Below the pieces are notes generated by a model. That model did not search any database, was not told the origin of the DNA, and saw only the letters and a program-made list of their open reading frames with translations. DNA of 64,000 nucleotides from CAWIHS01 sp963836005 (GTDB taxonomy: Bacteria > Pseudomonadota > Gammaproteobacteria > GRL18): positions 806,001-870,000 of the forward strand of contig CAWIHS010000001.1 of NCBI GenBank assembly GCA_963836005.1, given 5' to 3'. Shown here in pieces: positions 35,026-44,079 of this stretch. Numbering within the stretch: position 1 is the first letter of the stretch; each line of letters begins with the position of its first letter. Made by a program: the position numbers and the translations under genes.

Positions 35026-36063
35026 TTATTCCTCAACGGAAATTGGCCTGACATGAATGGCGCCGTAAGTTTCGTTTTGAACTATCTCCAACAGACGCTG
35101 CTTACTTAACTCCAGTATAGCCAGAAAAGTGACGACGACGCCGCTTCGGCCTTCTTCAAAAGTAAACAGCGTAGTAAAGCGAGTAAAGCCTTCGCTGTTA
35201 ATTCTATCCAGGACGATAGCCATCCTCTCCCTGACTGACAGGGTTTCCCGTTCAATATTATGATGGGTAAACATTTCAGCGCGTTGCATGACATCTCTTA
35301 AGGCGCTGATTAAGTCCTGCATGCTGACATCAGGCGGTTGTATATCTGAACTATAATTTAACTCAGTCGATACCGCAAAAACGTCGCGATCCATTCTGGG
35401 CAGTTCATCAATATCCTGCGCTGCTTTTTTATAACGCTCATATTCCTGTAGTCGGCGAATAAGCTCAGCCCTTGGATCATCTTCCTCGTCATCAATAATT
35501 TCAGGTCTTGGCAACAGCATTCTGGATTTAATTTCTGCCAGCATGGCAGCCATCACCAGATATTCTGCAGCCAGCTCAAATTGAAAATCCTGCATTAATT
35601 CGACATATTTAATGTACTGGTCGGTAATATCGGCAATAGGGATATCCAGTATTTCGAGGTTCTGCCGTTTGATTAGATAAAGCAATAAATCCAGAGGCCC
35701 CTCAAAGGCCTCAAGGAAAACTTCCAGAGCCTCTGGAGGTATGTACAGATCCTTTGGAATTTCAGTAACCGGAGATCCCATTACTATGGCAAATGGCATT
35801 TCTTCCTGCTGCGGCTTCACATCGTGATGATCACCGCTGGAAAGAGCATCATTAAGCTGTTCACAAGTTACATGCTCTGATGCATTAAGCGTTTGCTGAG
35901 CAGTAGTTTCTGTAGCCGGAATTTCACTCGTAAAGCTATGTTCTGTTAACGCTGGGGCTGCTTTATTTGCGGGAGTAAGCGGATTATCTTTAACTGTTTT
36001 ATCAACAGCAGAAGGTTCCTGTTCGCGGTTTGGATCTGTTTCGTTTGATGAATTTCCAACCAT
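35026..36063 (-). CDS. scpA: Segregation and condensation protein A with long N-terminal extension
   Basis: The kleisin subunit that bridges SMC heads with ScpB. The family domain starts only near residue 119 (FEGPLDLLLYLIKRQNLEIL, then ADITDQYIKYVE) and runs to the C-terminal winged helix (FLAILELSKQRLLEI). The first ~110 residues are low-complexity, Thr/Glu/Gln-rich and probably disordered. Typical ScpA is about 250 residues; here 345. ATG 36063 is seven bases beyond the trpS stop with TAGG as ribosome site. An internal start would remove the extension, but no better site is evident. Confidence 0.92.
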   Translation of the reverse strand: MVGNSSNETDPNREQEPSAVDKTVKDNPLTPANKAAPALTEHSFTSEIPATETTAQQTLNASEHVTCEQLNDALSSGDHHDVKPQQEEMPFAIVMGSPVTEIPKDLYIPPEALEVFLEAFEGPLDLLLYLIKRQNLEILDIPIADITDQYIKYVELMQDFQFELAAEYLVMAAMLAEIKSRMLLPRPEIIDDEEDDPRAELIRRLQEYERYKKAAQDIDELPRMDRDVFAVSTELNYSSDIQPPDVSMQDLISALRDVMQRAEMFTHHNIERETLSVRERMAIVLDRINSEGFTRFTTLFTFEEGRSGVVVTFLAILELSKQRLLEIVQNETYGAIHVRPISVEE

Positions 36064-36069
36064 GACGGC

Positions 36070-37290
36070 CTACCGCTTGCGGTATTGAATTCCAATCGCC
36101 TGACGCACCTCATCCAGCGTGTCCTTAGCAAGGTCAGAAGCCTGTTCACGCCCTTCAGAAACTATATTACGTACCAGTTTAATATCCTCACTGTATTCTC
36201 TGGCTCTCTCCTGAATAGGTTTCAATTCAGCCTGAACGGCCTCTATCAGTGGGCGTTTGCATTCAAGACAGCCTATTCCAGCGGTTTTACAACCTTCCTG
36301 AATCCAGGTTTTAAGATCCTCGCTAGAGTAGATTTCATGTAATTGCCAAACAGGGCATTTATTCGGATCACCCGGATCGCTCAGGCGCACTCTGGATGGA
36401 TCGGTTGGCATTTTGCTTAATTTATCGTCAATGAGCTGCATGTCGTCACGTAAAGTGATGGTATTATTATAAGATTTGGACATTTTCTGCCCGTCTAAAC
36501 CGGGCATTTTGGAAGCAGGTGTCAGTAAAGCCTGAGGCTCAGGTAAAATAATCTTGCCGCCCCCTTCAAGGTAGCCAAATAGTCGCTCCCGATCCCCTAT
36601 GGATATATTATTCTGGCCTTCAAGCAGCGCTTTGGCCGTTTCCAGAGCTTCATGATCACCCTGCTCCTGAAAACGGGTCCTCAGCTGCCGGTATAATTTG
36701 GCCTGTTTTTTACCCATTTTTTTAACCGCTGTCTCTGCTTTTTCTTCGAAACCGATTTCCTTGCCGTAGATATGATTAAATCGGCGAGCCACTTCACGGG
36801 TCAATTCAACATGTGCCACCTGATCTTCACCAACCGGTACCAACCCTGCACGGTAAATCAGAATATCTGCACTTTGCAGCAACGGATAGCCCAGAAAGCC
36901 GTAGGTTGTCAGATCTTTTTCTTTCAGCCTGAGCTGCTGGTCCTTGAAAGACGGGACTCGTTCCAGCCATCCCAATGGAGTTATCATGGATAATAACAGG
37001 TGCAGTTCTGCATGCTCGGGAACCTGAGACTGAATAAAAATCTTAGCGGAACCTGGATTTACCCCTGCGGCCAGCCAGTCAATGATCATTTCCCAGGTAT
37101 TTGCTTCAATATTTTCCGGCTCAGCATAATGAGTGGTTAAAGCATGCCAGTCGGCCGCAAAAAAAAGGCATTCATATTCATGCTGTAATTTTATCCAGTT
37201 TTGTAAAACACCATGATAATGTCCCAGATGCAGCCTTCCTGTCGGCCGCATTCCCGATAATACACGCTGCTCGTGAATTGGTGCTAGCAA
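36070..37290 (-). CDS. trpS: Tryptophan-tRNA ligase
   Basis: Charges tRNA-Trp. Class I signatures: SGMRPTGRLHLGHYHG with HIGH-type HLGH at 21-24, and GQKMSKSYNN with KMSKS at 269-273. Length 406 exceeds the common ~335 because of an inserted block (about 180-245: basic helix KKMGKKQAKLYRQL and a Gly-rich loop GYLEGGGKIIL) before the KMSKS loop. This longer form occurs in several gammaproteobacteria. It is the first gene of a run continuing into scpA and scpB. Confidence 0.94.
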   Translation of the reverse strand: MLAPIHEQRVLSGMRPTGRLHLGHYHGVLQNWIKLQHEYECLFFAADWHALTTHYAEPENIEANTWEMIIDWLAAGVNPGSAKIFIQSQVPEHAELHLLLSMITPLGWLERVPSFKDQQLRLKEKDLTTYGFLGYPLLQSADILIYRAGLVPVGEDQVAHVELTREVARRFNHIYGKEIGFEEKAETAVKKMGKKQAKLYRQLRTRFQEQGDHEALETAKALLEGQNNISIGDRERLFGYLEGGGKIILPEPQALLTPASKMPGLDGQKMSKSYNNTITLRDDMQLIDDKLSKMPTDPSRVRLSDPGDPNKCPVWQLHEIYSSEDLKTWIQEGCKTAGIGCLECKRPLIEAVQAELKPIQERAREYSEDIKLVRNIVSEGREQASDLAKDTLDEVRQAIGIQYRKR

Positions 37291-37330
37291 AATAAACTCC
37301 TGTTATTGCAAATAATAATCAAATAATTAA

Positions 37331-38020
37331 TTACTGGACTGCGGAAAGCAGTTTCACAAAGGTTACCAGTTCGATCCCTGAAATATTCGCCATGGTATAC
37401 AGGACTGTATTAATAAACGGGCCTAAAATAACCCCTAACAGGCCTGTTGCAAGCAGGGCTACAATAATAAAAAAACCATAAGGCTCAAATTTGTTATACA
37501 TCAGGGATGCCCTGGCGGGCAAAAATCCGGATAAAATTCGACTGCCATCAAGCGGTGGAACCGGCAGCAAATTTAACACACACAAAACGGTATTGATAAT
37601 GATCCCTGCCACCGAAGCATAAATCACAAACAGACTGATCGAAGAGCTGCCATCATAGGCCATAGCACCCAGCCGCAGGGTCACAGCCCAGAATATAGCC
37701 ATAATCAAATTACTGGCAGGCCCGGCCATGGCCACCCACATCATATCTTTTCGGGGATTTTTAAAATTCCTTGCGTCCACCGGTACCGGTTTGGCCCAGC
37801 CAAAGGCAATACCCGTCAGGGCAACCATAACCGCAGGGACTACAATCGTGCCTATAGGGTCAATATGTTTGAACGGATTGAAAGATAGTCTGCCCATCAA
37901 TTTAGCCGTTGCATCCCCCTTCTTATTCGCCATCCAGGCATGTGCAGCCTCGTGCAGAGAGATGGCAAACAAAACGGGGATCACCCACACAGATATTTTT
38001 TGAATTATACTGGCATCCAT
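37331..38020 (-). CDS. Site-2 protease family (M50) membrane metalloprotease
   Basis: A 229-residue polytopic zinc protease. HEAAH at 23-27 in the first helix supplies two zinc ligands and the catalytic Glu; VPPLDGSRIL near residue 155 supplies the third ligand (Asp). It is the short YwhC-like form without PDZ domains, for which no substrate is generally known. Its position between yciO and trpS is conserved in many gammaproteobacteria, so it is probably co-transcribed with these housekeeping genes. Confidence 0.92.
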   Translation of the reverse strand: MDASIIQKISVWVIPVLFAISLHEAAHAWMANKKGDATAKLMGRLSFNPFKHIDPIGTIVVPAVMVALTGIAFGWAKPVPVDARNFKNPRKDMMWVAMAGPASNLIMAIFWAVTLRLGAMAYDGSSSISLFVIYASVAGIIINTVLCVLNLLPVPPLDGSRILSGFLPARASLMYNKFEPYGFFIIVALLATGLLGVILGPFINTVLYTMANISGIELVTFVKLLSAVQ

Positions 38021-38080
38021 ATATTATTGTATCATAAAGTCTTTAGTTAAATTTACAGCAGCAACTTGTGATGCTAATTG

Positions 38081-38701
38081 CTATGCAAAAGCCGAACTAT
38101 CTCCCAGTCCTTTTCTTACTACAACCGGTACATCATCTTCAAAATCTATCACTGTAGTAGCTTCCAGACCGCAGAAACCTCCATCAATGATCAGGTCGAC
38201 CTGATGTTCTAACATCTGCCTGATTTCATAGGGATCGGTCAACGGAACTTCATCATCGGGTAAAATCAAAGTAGAGCTTAATAAAGGTTCATTAAGAGCT
38301 TCAAGTAATGCCTGGTCAATCTGGTTATCGGGAATACGTATACCAATTGTTTTGCGTTTGCCATGCATCAGGCGCTTGGGTACTTCACGTGTTGCTTTGA
38401 GAATAAAGGTATAAGCTCCTGGAGTATGTGCCTTGAGCAGGCGATAGTGACTATTGTCTATTTGAGCAAAAGTCGCAATTTCAGATAAATCCCGGCATAC
38501 CAGGGTAAAATTATGAGTTTTATCCAGTTTCCTGATTGACCTTATTTTATCCATCGAAGTTTTGTCACCGATACGGCAACCAATGGCGTAGGCTGAATCA
38601 GTAGGATAAATAATGACTCCACCGTTGCGGATGATCTCCACCGCTTGATGAATTAATCTCTGTTGCGGGTTATCCGGGTGTATCTGAAAAAATTGACTCA
38701 T
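38081..38701 (-). CDS. yciO: YciO/Sua5/YrdC family protein
   Basis: A 206-residue RNA/nucleotide-binding YrdC-fold protein. GGVIIYPTDSAYAIGCRIG, RSIRKLDKTHNFTLVCRDL, PGAYTFILKAT and TIGIRIPDN are the family motifs; the H-N-F-T-L segment marks the YciO branch rather than TsaC. YrdC/Sua5 proteins make threonylcarbamoyl-AMP for tRNA t6A; YciO's own activity is less certain. The stop-to-start gap to the upstream PHP gene is only 6 bases. Confidence 0.9.
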   Translation of the reverse strand: MSQFFQIHPDNPQQRLIHQAVEIIRNGGVIIYPTDSAYAIGCRIGDKTSMDKIRSIRKLDKTHNFTLVCRDLSEIATFAQIDNSHYRLLKAHTPGAYTFILKATREVPKRLMHGKRKTIGIRIPDNQIDQALLEALNEPLLSSTLILPDDEVPLTDPYEIRQMLEHQVDLIIDGGFCGLEATTVIDFEDDVPVVVRKGLGDSSAFA

Positions 38702-38707
38702 AAAATC

Positions 38708-39535
38708 CTACAAAAAAAGTTCCCAGACAGGCCTGCAACCTGAAGGCAAAGGCGGTAATTGTCCTAGTTTGATCCAGCAAAATTCAGGATTATGAAAATC
38801 AGAACCCGCTGAGGCATAGAGGTCAAAATCTCTGGCGTGATTAGCCATGGTGTTTACCTCGTTTACATCGTGACTGCCGGAAAGCACTTCTATAGCCTGT
38901 CCACCCATGGAAACAAAATCTTTGATCAGCTGTCGCAGTTTGCCACGGGTTAACTTGTATCTGGCTGGGTGAGCAATTACGGCAACACCTCCTGAACCAG
39001 TAATCCAGTTGACAGCCTCTTCCATAGAGGCCCAGTCACCATTAACATGCCCTGGCCGATTTCTGACCAGGTAATGTTTAAAGATACTGCGGACATTCTT
39101 GCCATATCCTGCCTCCACCAAAAAATGTGCAAAATGCGTTCTGCCCAGCATTTTACCCCCAGAGAACTTCAAAGCCCCCTCATAAGCCCCTTCAATTCCG
39201 GCTTTTGTCAGCCGATCAGCAATTTCTCTGGCTCGCCAGGCACGAAACTGCTGTAATTTTTCAATACCTGCTGTTAATGGTTCATAATCCGGATCAATAT
39301 TCAGACCGACGATATGAATCGTTTGTTTATTCCAGGTCACTGACAGTTCTATACCATTGATCAAACGGATCCCCTGAAGTTCTGCCATTTTATGAGCTTG
39401 TGCCAAACCATCAGTACCGTCATGATCAGTCAAAGCCATGACCTGTATGCCTGCCTCAGCAGCATGCTTAACCAGTTCATCCGGAGACAAACTGCCGTCA
39501 GATGCTGTAGAATGAGTATGAAAGTCAATTTGCAT
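38708..39535 (-). CDS. PHP domain phosphoesterase / RNase AM type (YciV/TrpH)
   Basis: A 275-residue PHP-fold metal phosphoesterase. Metal motifs are DFHTHSTASDGSLSPDEL at the start, ALTDHDGTDGLAQA, GIELSV, and later VAVIAHPARY and AGSDFHNPE. The E. coli homologue (YciV, RNase AM) trims 5' ends of rRNAs and degrades short oligonucleotides; that activity is inferred here from family. It sits in front of yciO on the minus strand and diverges from yciB. Confidence 0.9.
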   Translation of the reverse strand: MQIDFHTHSTASDGSLSPDELVKHAAEAGIQVMALTDHDGTDGLAQAHKMAELQGIRLINGIELSVTWNKQTIHIVGLNIDPDYEPLTAGIEKLQQFRAWRAREIADRLTKAGIEGAYEGALKFSGGKMLGRTHFAHFLVEAGYGKNVRSIFKHYLVRNRPGHVNGDWASMEEAVNWITGSGGVAVIAHPARYKLTRGKLRQLIKDFVSMGGQAIEVLSGSHDVNEVNTMANHARDFDLYASAGSDFHNPEFCWIKLGQLPPLPSGCRPVWELFL

Positions 39536-39703
39536 TAATTTCTATATAACCCGAGAGTTGTAAAAAACGCATGAATTTTACGTTAATTTCCATTTTGGTG
39601 AATTATAAACGATTTGGACTGTCAAAGATTGTTCAATTACCAATATAATGTAAAATAATTTGCTATTATTTATGTTTTATCAGGCCATTTAGAAAACCAG
39701 ACC

Positions 39704-40276
39704 ATGTTAAAATTCTTTTATGATTTTCTGCCGGTTATTATCTTTTATATCGTCTATAAATTAACCGCTAATATCTACCATGCCACGCTGGCCATCATTA
39801 TTGCCACTGGCATCCAGGTGGCTGTGCAATGGGCAAAACACAAAAAACTCGAAAATACCCATAAAATCAACCTGGGGCTCATACTGGTACTGGGTGGTAT
39901 GACACTGTTTTTTCAGGATGATACGTTTATCAAATGGAAACCAACTATTATCAACTGGTTATTTGCTCTGGTATTGATTGGCAGCCAGTTTATCGGCGAA
40001 AAAAATATCATTCAGCGCATGCTGGGTAAAAGCATCAGTTTGCCCCAACCCGTATGGATTCGCCTCAACCTCATGTGGGCCAGTTTTTTTCTTTTCAGCG
40101 GCTTGCTTAATATCTATGTTGCCTTCTTTTATGGTTTGAATCTGACTTTAGAAGAAAGAACCGATATTTGGGTCAATTTCAAACTCTATGGATTACTGGG
40201 CTTAACCATTTTGTTTATTATTCTTCAAACACTCTATCTGCAGCGTCATATCATTAATGACGAGGAATCATCCTGA
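39704..40276 (+). CDS. yciB: Inner-membrane septation protein A (YciB/IspZ)
   Basis: A 190-residue membrane protein with five or six hydrophobic helices. The beginning MLKFFYDFLPVIIFYIVYKL and the internal KWKPTIINWLFALVLIGSQ and IRLNLMWASFFL segments are diagnostic. It contributes to envelope integrity and cell division in E. coli. Its stop TGA shares one base with the ATG of yciI (TGATG), so the two are translationally coupled. Confidence 0.95.
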   Translation: MLKFFYDFLPVIIFYIVYKLTANIYHATLAIIIATGIQVAVQWAKHKKLENTHKINLGLILVLGGMTLFFQDDTFIKWKPTIINWLFALVLIGSQFIGEKNIIQRMLGKSISLPQPVWIRLNLMWASFFLFSGLLNIYVAFFYGLNLTLEERTDIWVNFKLYGLLGLTILFIILQTLYLQRHIINDEESS

Positions 40277-40575
40277 TGTTGTACGCAATAATTGCCAATG
40301 ATGTAAACAACTCTTTGCCCGGAAGAAAAATTGCCCGACCTGCTCACCTTGAACGCCTCGAAAAATTGAAGCAGCAGGGACGGTTGGTGCTTGCAGGTCC
40401 ACATCCGGCCATTGATAGTGATGATCCCGGAAATGCAGGATTTACCGGCAGCCTGGTTGTAGCTGAATTCGATTCGTTTGAAGCAGCCGCTGAGTGGGCC
40501 AATGATGACCCCTATGTTTCTGCCGGTGTTTTCGCCAGTGTAATGGTTAAACCATTTAAAAAAGTTTTACCCTGA
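40276..40575 (+). CDS. yciI: YciI family protein
   Basis: A 99-residue ferredoxin-like fold protein. It shows MLYAIIANDVNNSLPGRK, RPAHLERLEKLKQQGRLVLAGPHP and the DPGNAGFTGSLVV, PYVSAGVF segments of YciI. The His in the RPAHL segment and the Asp in DDPYV are the conserved pocket residues. The function of the small stand-alone form is not firmly known. Coupled to yciB by a one-base overlap and followed by an intrinsic terminator. Confidence 0.94.
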   Translation: MLYAIIANDVNNSLPGRKIARPAHLERLEKLKQQGRLVLAGPHPAIDSDDPGNAGFTGSLVVAEFDSFEAAAEWANDDPYVSAGVFASVMVKPFKKVLP

Positions 40576-40593
40576 ACACTTATCCAGCTAAAC

Positions 40594-40621
40594 GTTTACT
40601 GCTCCACAGTAAACTTTTATT
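40594..40621 (+). terminator. Intrinsic terminator after yciI
   Basis: GTTTACTG-CTCCA-CAGTAAAC forms a perfect 8-base-pair stem with 5-base loop, followed by TTTTATT. It lies 18 bases after the yciI stop and separates yciB-yciI from ppiC. Confidence 0.75.
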
Positions 40622-40683
40622 CATAAACAGCTAACAACTATTAGCTAACTTTTACCTACTCTGCAACAAGGAATTAAAAACTA

Positions 40684-41487
40684 ATGTTATTCAGAAAAAA
40701 AATCTCATTGTCCGTTGTGTTTTCTGGCCTGTTACTTAGCAGCCCGATTCTTTTAGCCTTAGACAAAAATGTCATAGCCACTGTCAACGGGCAAACAATC
40801 ACTACGGAACAACTGAATCTGGCTGCAAGCCAAAGCAAGATTAACCCCGAAGCTCTCACTCCTGAACAAAATAAGTTACTGCTGGATGCACTTATTAATC
40901 GCCAGCTGGTGATGCAGCAAGCCGTAAAAGACGGTTTTGACAAGAAACCTGAAACCGTATCGCGCGTTAGCGCTCTCACTGAAAGCTATATAGCTGCAAG
41001 TTATCTTGCTGAAAAGGCAAAAGAAATAAAATTTGACGAAAAAGAGCTGCAGGACTATTACGAAAAAAATGTTGTCAGCAATGCGCCAAAGGAATACAAA
41101 GCTCGCCATATACTGGTGAACAATGAAGCAGAGGCCCAGGCTTTAATAAAAGAGATTGAAGGCGGGGCTGATTTTTCCACGCTGGCTAAAGAAAAGTCCA
41201 TCGATACCGCTTCTGGAGCCAAGGGTGGAGATCTGGGATGGTTTTCCAGTAATGATATGGTGGCCGTCTTCTCTGAGGCAGTAGCCGGGCTGAAAAAAGG
41301 AGAACTGTCCAAATCACCCGTTAAATCTCAATTTGGCTGGCATGTCATTATCCTGGATGATGAACGTACTGCAAAACCAGCAGATTATGCTCAGGTTAAA
41401 GACAGTATAGAAAAAGTCATTCTTAAAGAAAAATTAAATGCGTATATTATTGATCTGAATAGCAAGGCTGATATCAAACGAAATTAA
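40684..41487 (+). CDS. Periplasmic parvulin-type peptidyl-prolyl isomerase
   Basis: A 267-residue folding catalyst with a signal peptide (about 1-22, LSVVFSGLLLSSPILLA). The SurA-N-like helical region precedes a parvulin domain (about 135-235) with EYKARHILVNNEAEAQALI, FSTLAKEKSIDTASGAKGGD, GWFSSNDMV and FGWHVIILDD. It is expected to assist envelope proteins. It is monocistronic between two terminators. PpiC/PrsA-like rather than SurA because it has one parvulin domain. Confidence 0.93.
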   Translation: MLFRKKISLSVVFSGLLLSSPILLALDKNVIATVNGQTITTEQLNLAASQSKINPEALTPEQNKLLLDALINRQLVMQQAVKDGFDKKPETVSRVSALTESYIAASYLAEKAKEIKFDEKELQDYYEKNVVSNAPKEYKARHILVNNEAEAQALIKEIEGGADFSTLAKEKSIDTASGAKGGDLGWFSSNDMVAVFSEAVAGLKKGELSKSPVKSQFGWHVIILDDERTAKPADYAQVKDSIEKVILKEKLNAYIIDLNSKADIKRN

Positions 41488-41520
41488 CTTTAACTTTGCT
41501 TTAATAGCGATATACCTGAA

Positions 41521-41555
41521 AAAAACCCGCTGAATAAAATATTCAGCGGGTTTTT
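41521..41555. terminator. Strong bidirectional intrinsic terminator
   Basis: AAAAACCCGCTGAATA, a 3-base loop, then TATTCAGCGGGTTTTT: a perfect 16-base-pair stem with A and T tracts on both sides. It ends ppiC on the plus strand and could also stop transcription arriving from the minus strand. Confidence 0.92.
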
Positions 41556-41590
41556 AAGGTATACCCGTAGATTAATTATATTTAATCTGA

Positions 41591-41937
41591 TTAGTTTCCA
41601 TCCATAAATAGCCATCCTGGCTATATTATGGAAGGCGAAAGAAAAAGTGTGATTTTTCTTTCCCTGCATATTCAACCTAAAAAAATCAGTTAAACCTACT
41701 GCGAGCGTCTAATACACTGAATCTTCAAGACTTTCCAGAACATTTTGAACTCACCCGTAGGGTGGCTACGAATAAGTCCAAAATAACCTGTAAATTATTG
41801 AATCTTCAGCACCTTAATCGCTCTCGCTACGATTGAACTGATTATTTTAGGTTCAATGATTTATTATCACTAAAATGGCAGCACATCCGAGTACCGCATG
41901 CCACAAGCGTCCATCTAAAAACGGATGGACACTAATT
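41591..41937 (+). repeat. Post-stop double-hairpin repeat, copy 2, with terminal inverted repeats
   Basis: Left end TTAGTTTCCATCCAT; right end, read inverted, TTAGTGTCCATCCGT, which abuts the stop codon of the minus-strand HD-GYP gene. The first 80 bases repeat the copy at 10580, including the hairpins CCATAAATAGCC/GGCTATATTATGG and GAAAGAAAAA-GTGTGA-TTTTTCTTTC. The element is longer than copy 1 because a second element (41676-41851) has inserted into it. Confidence 0.75.
41676..41851 (+). mobile_element. Nested 176-bp MITE-like element with 5-bp target duplication
   Basis: Left terminal repeat CCTAAAAAAATCAGTT; right terminal repeat reads CCTAAAATAATCAGTT inverted (15 of 16 match). It is flanked on both sides by TTCAA. 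The related repeat at 10580 has a single TTCAA at the same point, so it preserves the empty site. No coding capacity. A remnant of one end lies at 6865 and a short 52-base relative at 45345. Confidence 0.72.
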
Positions 41938-43228
41938 ACTGTACATTTTGTGATGGCTGCATCATTGAGTTTATACGGCCCTGCATAATACTGCTGCTAT
42001 AAATGTGACTGATATCAATATCATAATCTGCAGCTCTTACTGTTCTTTTTATGGTGTAAACTTGCCCCTGGCTGTCCTTTTCTCTTTTTGTCAGATCAAT
42101 GAGTTTTTCTTCCACAGGCAGGTGATTTTTATCACGTAAAAGCATCACCCTGGGGCGCAATCTCTCCTGCTGATTAATTTCAATCACTATCGCAAGCTCG
42201 CCATTAGTCATTTCTACGATGTTGCCCGGTGGATAGACACTGAGACATTCTATAAATTTCACTACGAGCCCGTAATCTACCTGAGTTCCGCTGACTTTAT
42301 TTAAAATATTAATGGCTTCCAGATGACTGCGCCCTTTTTGATAAACCCGGTCACTGGTAATAGCATCATACATGTCCACAATACTGACGATACGAGTTGC
42401 CTGGGTTAATTTTTCCTGCGTCAGGCCGCGCGGATAGCCTTTTCCATCCATGCGTTCATGATGGCTGTAGGCCACATTCAATACAGCAAGAGGAACACGC
42501 CCTCTGGATTTCTTCAAAATCTGCAAACCCAAAGTGGTATGATGCTGCATGATAAGAATTTCCTTGCCGACCAGTTGCCCCGGCTTATTCAGAATTCTTA
42601 GCGGAATTTGCATTTTTCCCATGTCATGCAGCATACCGCATAAACCGAGTTCCCTGAGTTCATCTTCAGACATGCTCAGATGACGCCCTAATGCAATCGA
42701 CAGCAGACAAACATTCATGCTGTGTTGAGCTGTGTATTCATCTTTTTTCTTCAGTTGTGTCAGCCACATCAGAGCATCAGGGGTATTAATGATACTTTTG
42801 ACACACTCATCCACCGCTTTCTTTGCTGCCTCAATATCAATCTGCTTTTCAATACCGACCCCGGTTAAAAAACTTTTTACGATACGTGCAGTTCTGTTAT
42901 ACACCTCGTTAGCTTTATCAAATTCCTGAGCAAAAGTTTTTTTATAGGGGGGAGGAGGCTCATCGTGCAGGATAGATTTTTTATATTTTGTATCCAGAGC
43001 CAGAATGGGATCGTCACAGGCTATTGCCTTGGTGGTGTCTATATACACGTAATCACAGAAATCCCGTACTTGTGAAACGTGTTTTTCATTTACCAGAAAA
43101 AAACCCTGGTACAAAAAAGGGGATTGCAGCCACGGCCGATCCAGCTCGGTAACATACATACCCATCTTGAGATCAGCAACATTTACTCTCTTTTTTGTGA
43201 ATTGATTATAAACAGCTTCTTTTTTCAT
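41936..43228 (-). CDS. HD-GYP domain c-di-GMP phosphodiesterase with DUF3391
   Basis: A 430-residue protein. An N-terminal DUF3391 domain (VADLKMGMYVTELDRPWLQS, about 15-95) is followed by an HD-GYP domain with HSMNVCLLSIALGRHL, LHDMGKMQIP, and HHERMDGKGYPRGL, so the HD metal residues and GYP motif are present. It likely hydrolyses c-di-GMP to GMP, opposing the cyclase domain at the window start. Soluble, no receiver domain. Its stop codon abuts the right end of a repeat element. Confidence 0.93.
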   Translation of the reverse strand: MKKEAVYNQFTKKRVNVADLKMGMYVTELDRPWLQSPFLYQGFFLVNEKHVSQVRDFCDYVYIDTTKAIACDDPILALDTKYKKSILHDEPPPPYKKTFAQEFDKANEVYNRTARIVKSFLTGVGIEKQIDIEAAKKAVDECVKSIINTPDALMWLTQLKKKDEYTAQHSMNVCLLSIALGRHLSMSEDELRELGLCGMLHDMGKMQIPLRILNKPGQLVGKEILIMQHHTTLGLQILKKSRGRVPLAVLNVAYSHHERMDGKGYPRGLTQEKLTQATRIVSIVDMYDAITSDRVYQKGRSHLEAINILNKVSGTQVDYGLVVKFIECLSVYPPGNIVEMTNGELAIVIEINQQERLRPRVMLLRDKNHLPVEEKLIDLTKREKDSQGQVYTIKRTVRAADYDIDISHIYSSSIMQGRINSMMQPSQNVQ

Positions 43229-43365
43229 GTTATAGATTGTTAAAATCCCTGTAAATTAACTAAGTAACCACACCATAAACATATAGTTATTAAAGCGTTT
43301 ATAACTATATCCAGTCACAATAGAATTATTAACTTCGTCCTTCGCTGTTAAATACATGTTTGAGC

Positions 43366-44079
43366 TTAATATAACAAGTTACCCTCAGATAATAAATACC
43401 GTCTATCCATTTTTGCGGCCAGGTTCACATCATGTGTTACCAAAACGAGACTTGTGTCTAAATCTTCGTTTAATGTCATCAATAAATCATAGACTTGAGT
43501 TGCTGTCTTATTGTCCAGATTTCCGGTGGGTTCGTCCGCCAGCAAGCATGCAGGCTCTGTGACCAATGCCCGGGCAATCGCAGCACGTTGTCTTTCTCCG
43601 CCCGACATTTCACCGGGTTTATGTGTCAAGCGTTCTGTTAATCCAACCTGCTCGAGCATCCAGGATGCACGTTCTGCGGCAGTTTGCGAGCTTTCGCCCC
43701 GGATCAGCAGAGGCATCGCTACATTTTCCAGCGCAGTAAATTCAGCCAGCAAATGATGAAACTGATATACAAACCCCAGGGTTTGATTTCTTAATATGCC
43801 CATACGTTTAGCATTGAGCTTAGAAATATCTTCACCGGTGATGAAAATTTTTCCTGATTTTATCTTATCCAGCCCGCCCAGCATATACAACAAGGTGCTC
43901 TTACCCGAACCGGATGCCCCGACAATGGCAATTCTTTCACCTTTGCGAACTTGCATATTAATATCATGAAAGACTTCAACCCTCTGCTCTGCCTCATTAA
44001 AATAATGTGTGAGGTTCTGGCATTCAAGAATAATTTCTTTATTCCCGGCAGCTTCTGTCTGCCTGGAAACATTATTCAT
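43366..44079 (-). CDS. lolD: Lipoprotein-releasing ABC transporter ATPase LolD
   Basis: About 237 residues. Walker A GASGSGKSTLL, LGFVYQFHHLLAEFTALENV (the LolD Q-loop form), signature MSGGERQRAAIARAL and Walker B CLLADEPTGNLD. It powers extraction of outer-membrane lipoproteins from the inner membrane with the LolC/E permease. The ATG at 44079 overlaps the lolC end by 8 bases; a longer reading from 44160 would lie inside lolC and is rejected. Confidence 0.95.
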   Translation of the reverse strand: MNNVSRQTEAAGNKEIILECQNLTHYFNEAEQRVEVFHDINMQVRKGERIAIVGASGSGKSTLLYMLGGLDKIKSGKIFITGEDISKLNAKRMGILRNQTLGFVYQFHHLLAEFTALENVAMPLLIRGESSQTAAERASWMLEQVGLTERLTHKPGEMSGGERQRAAIARALVTEPACLLADEPTGNLDNKTATQVYDLLMTLNEDLDTSLVLVTHDVNLAAKMDRRYLLSEGNLLY

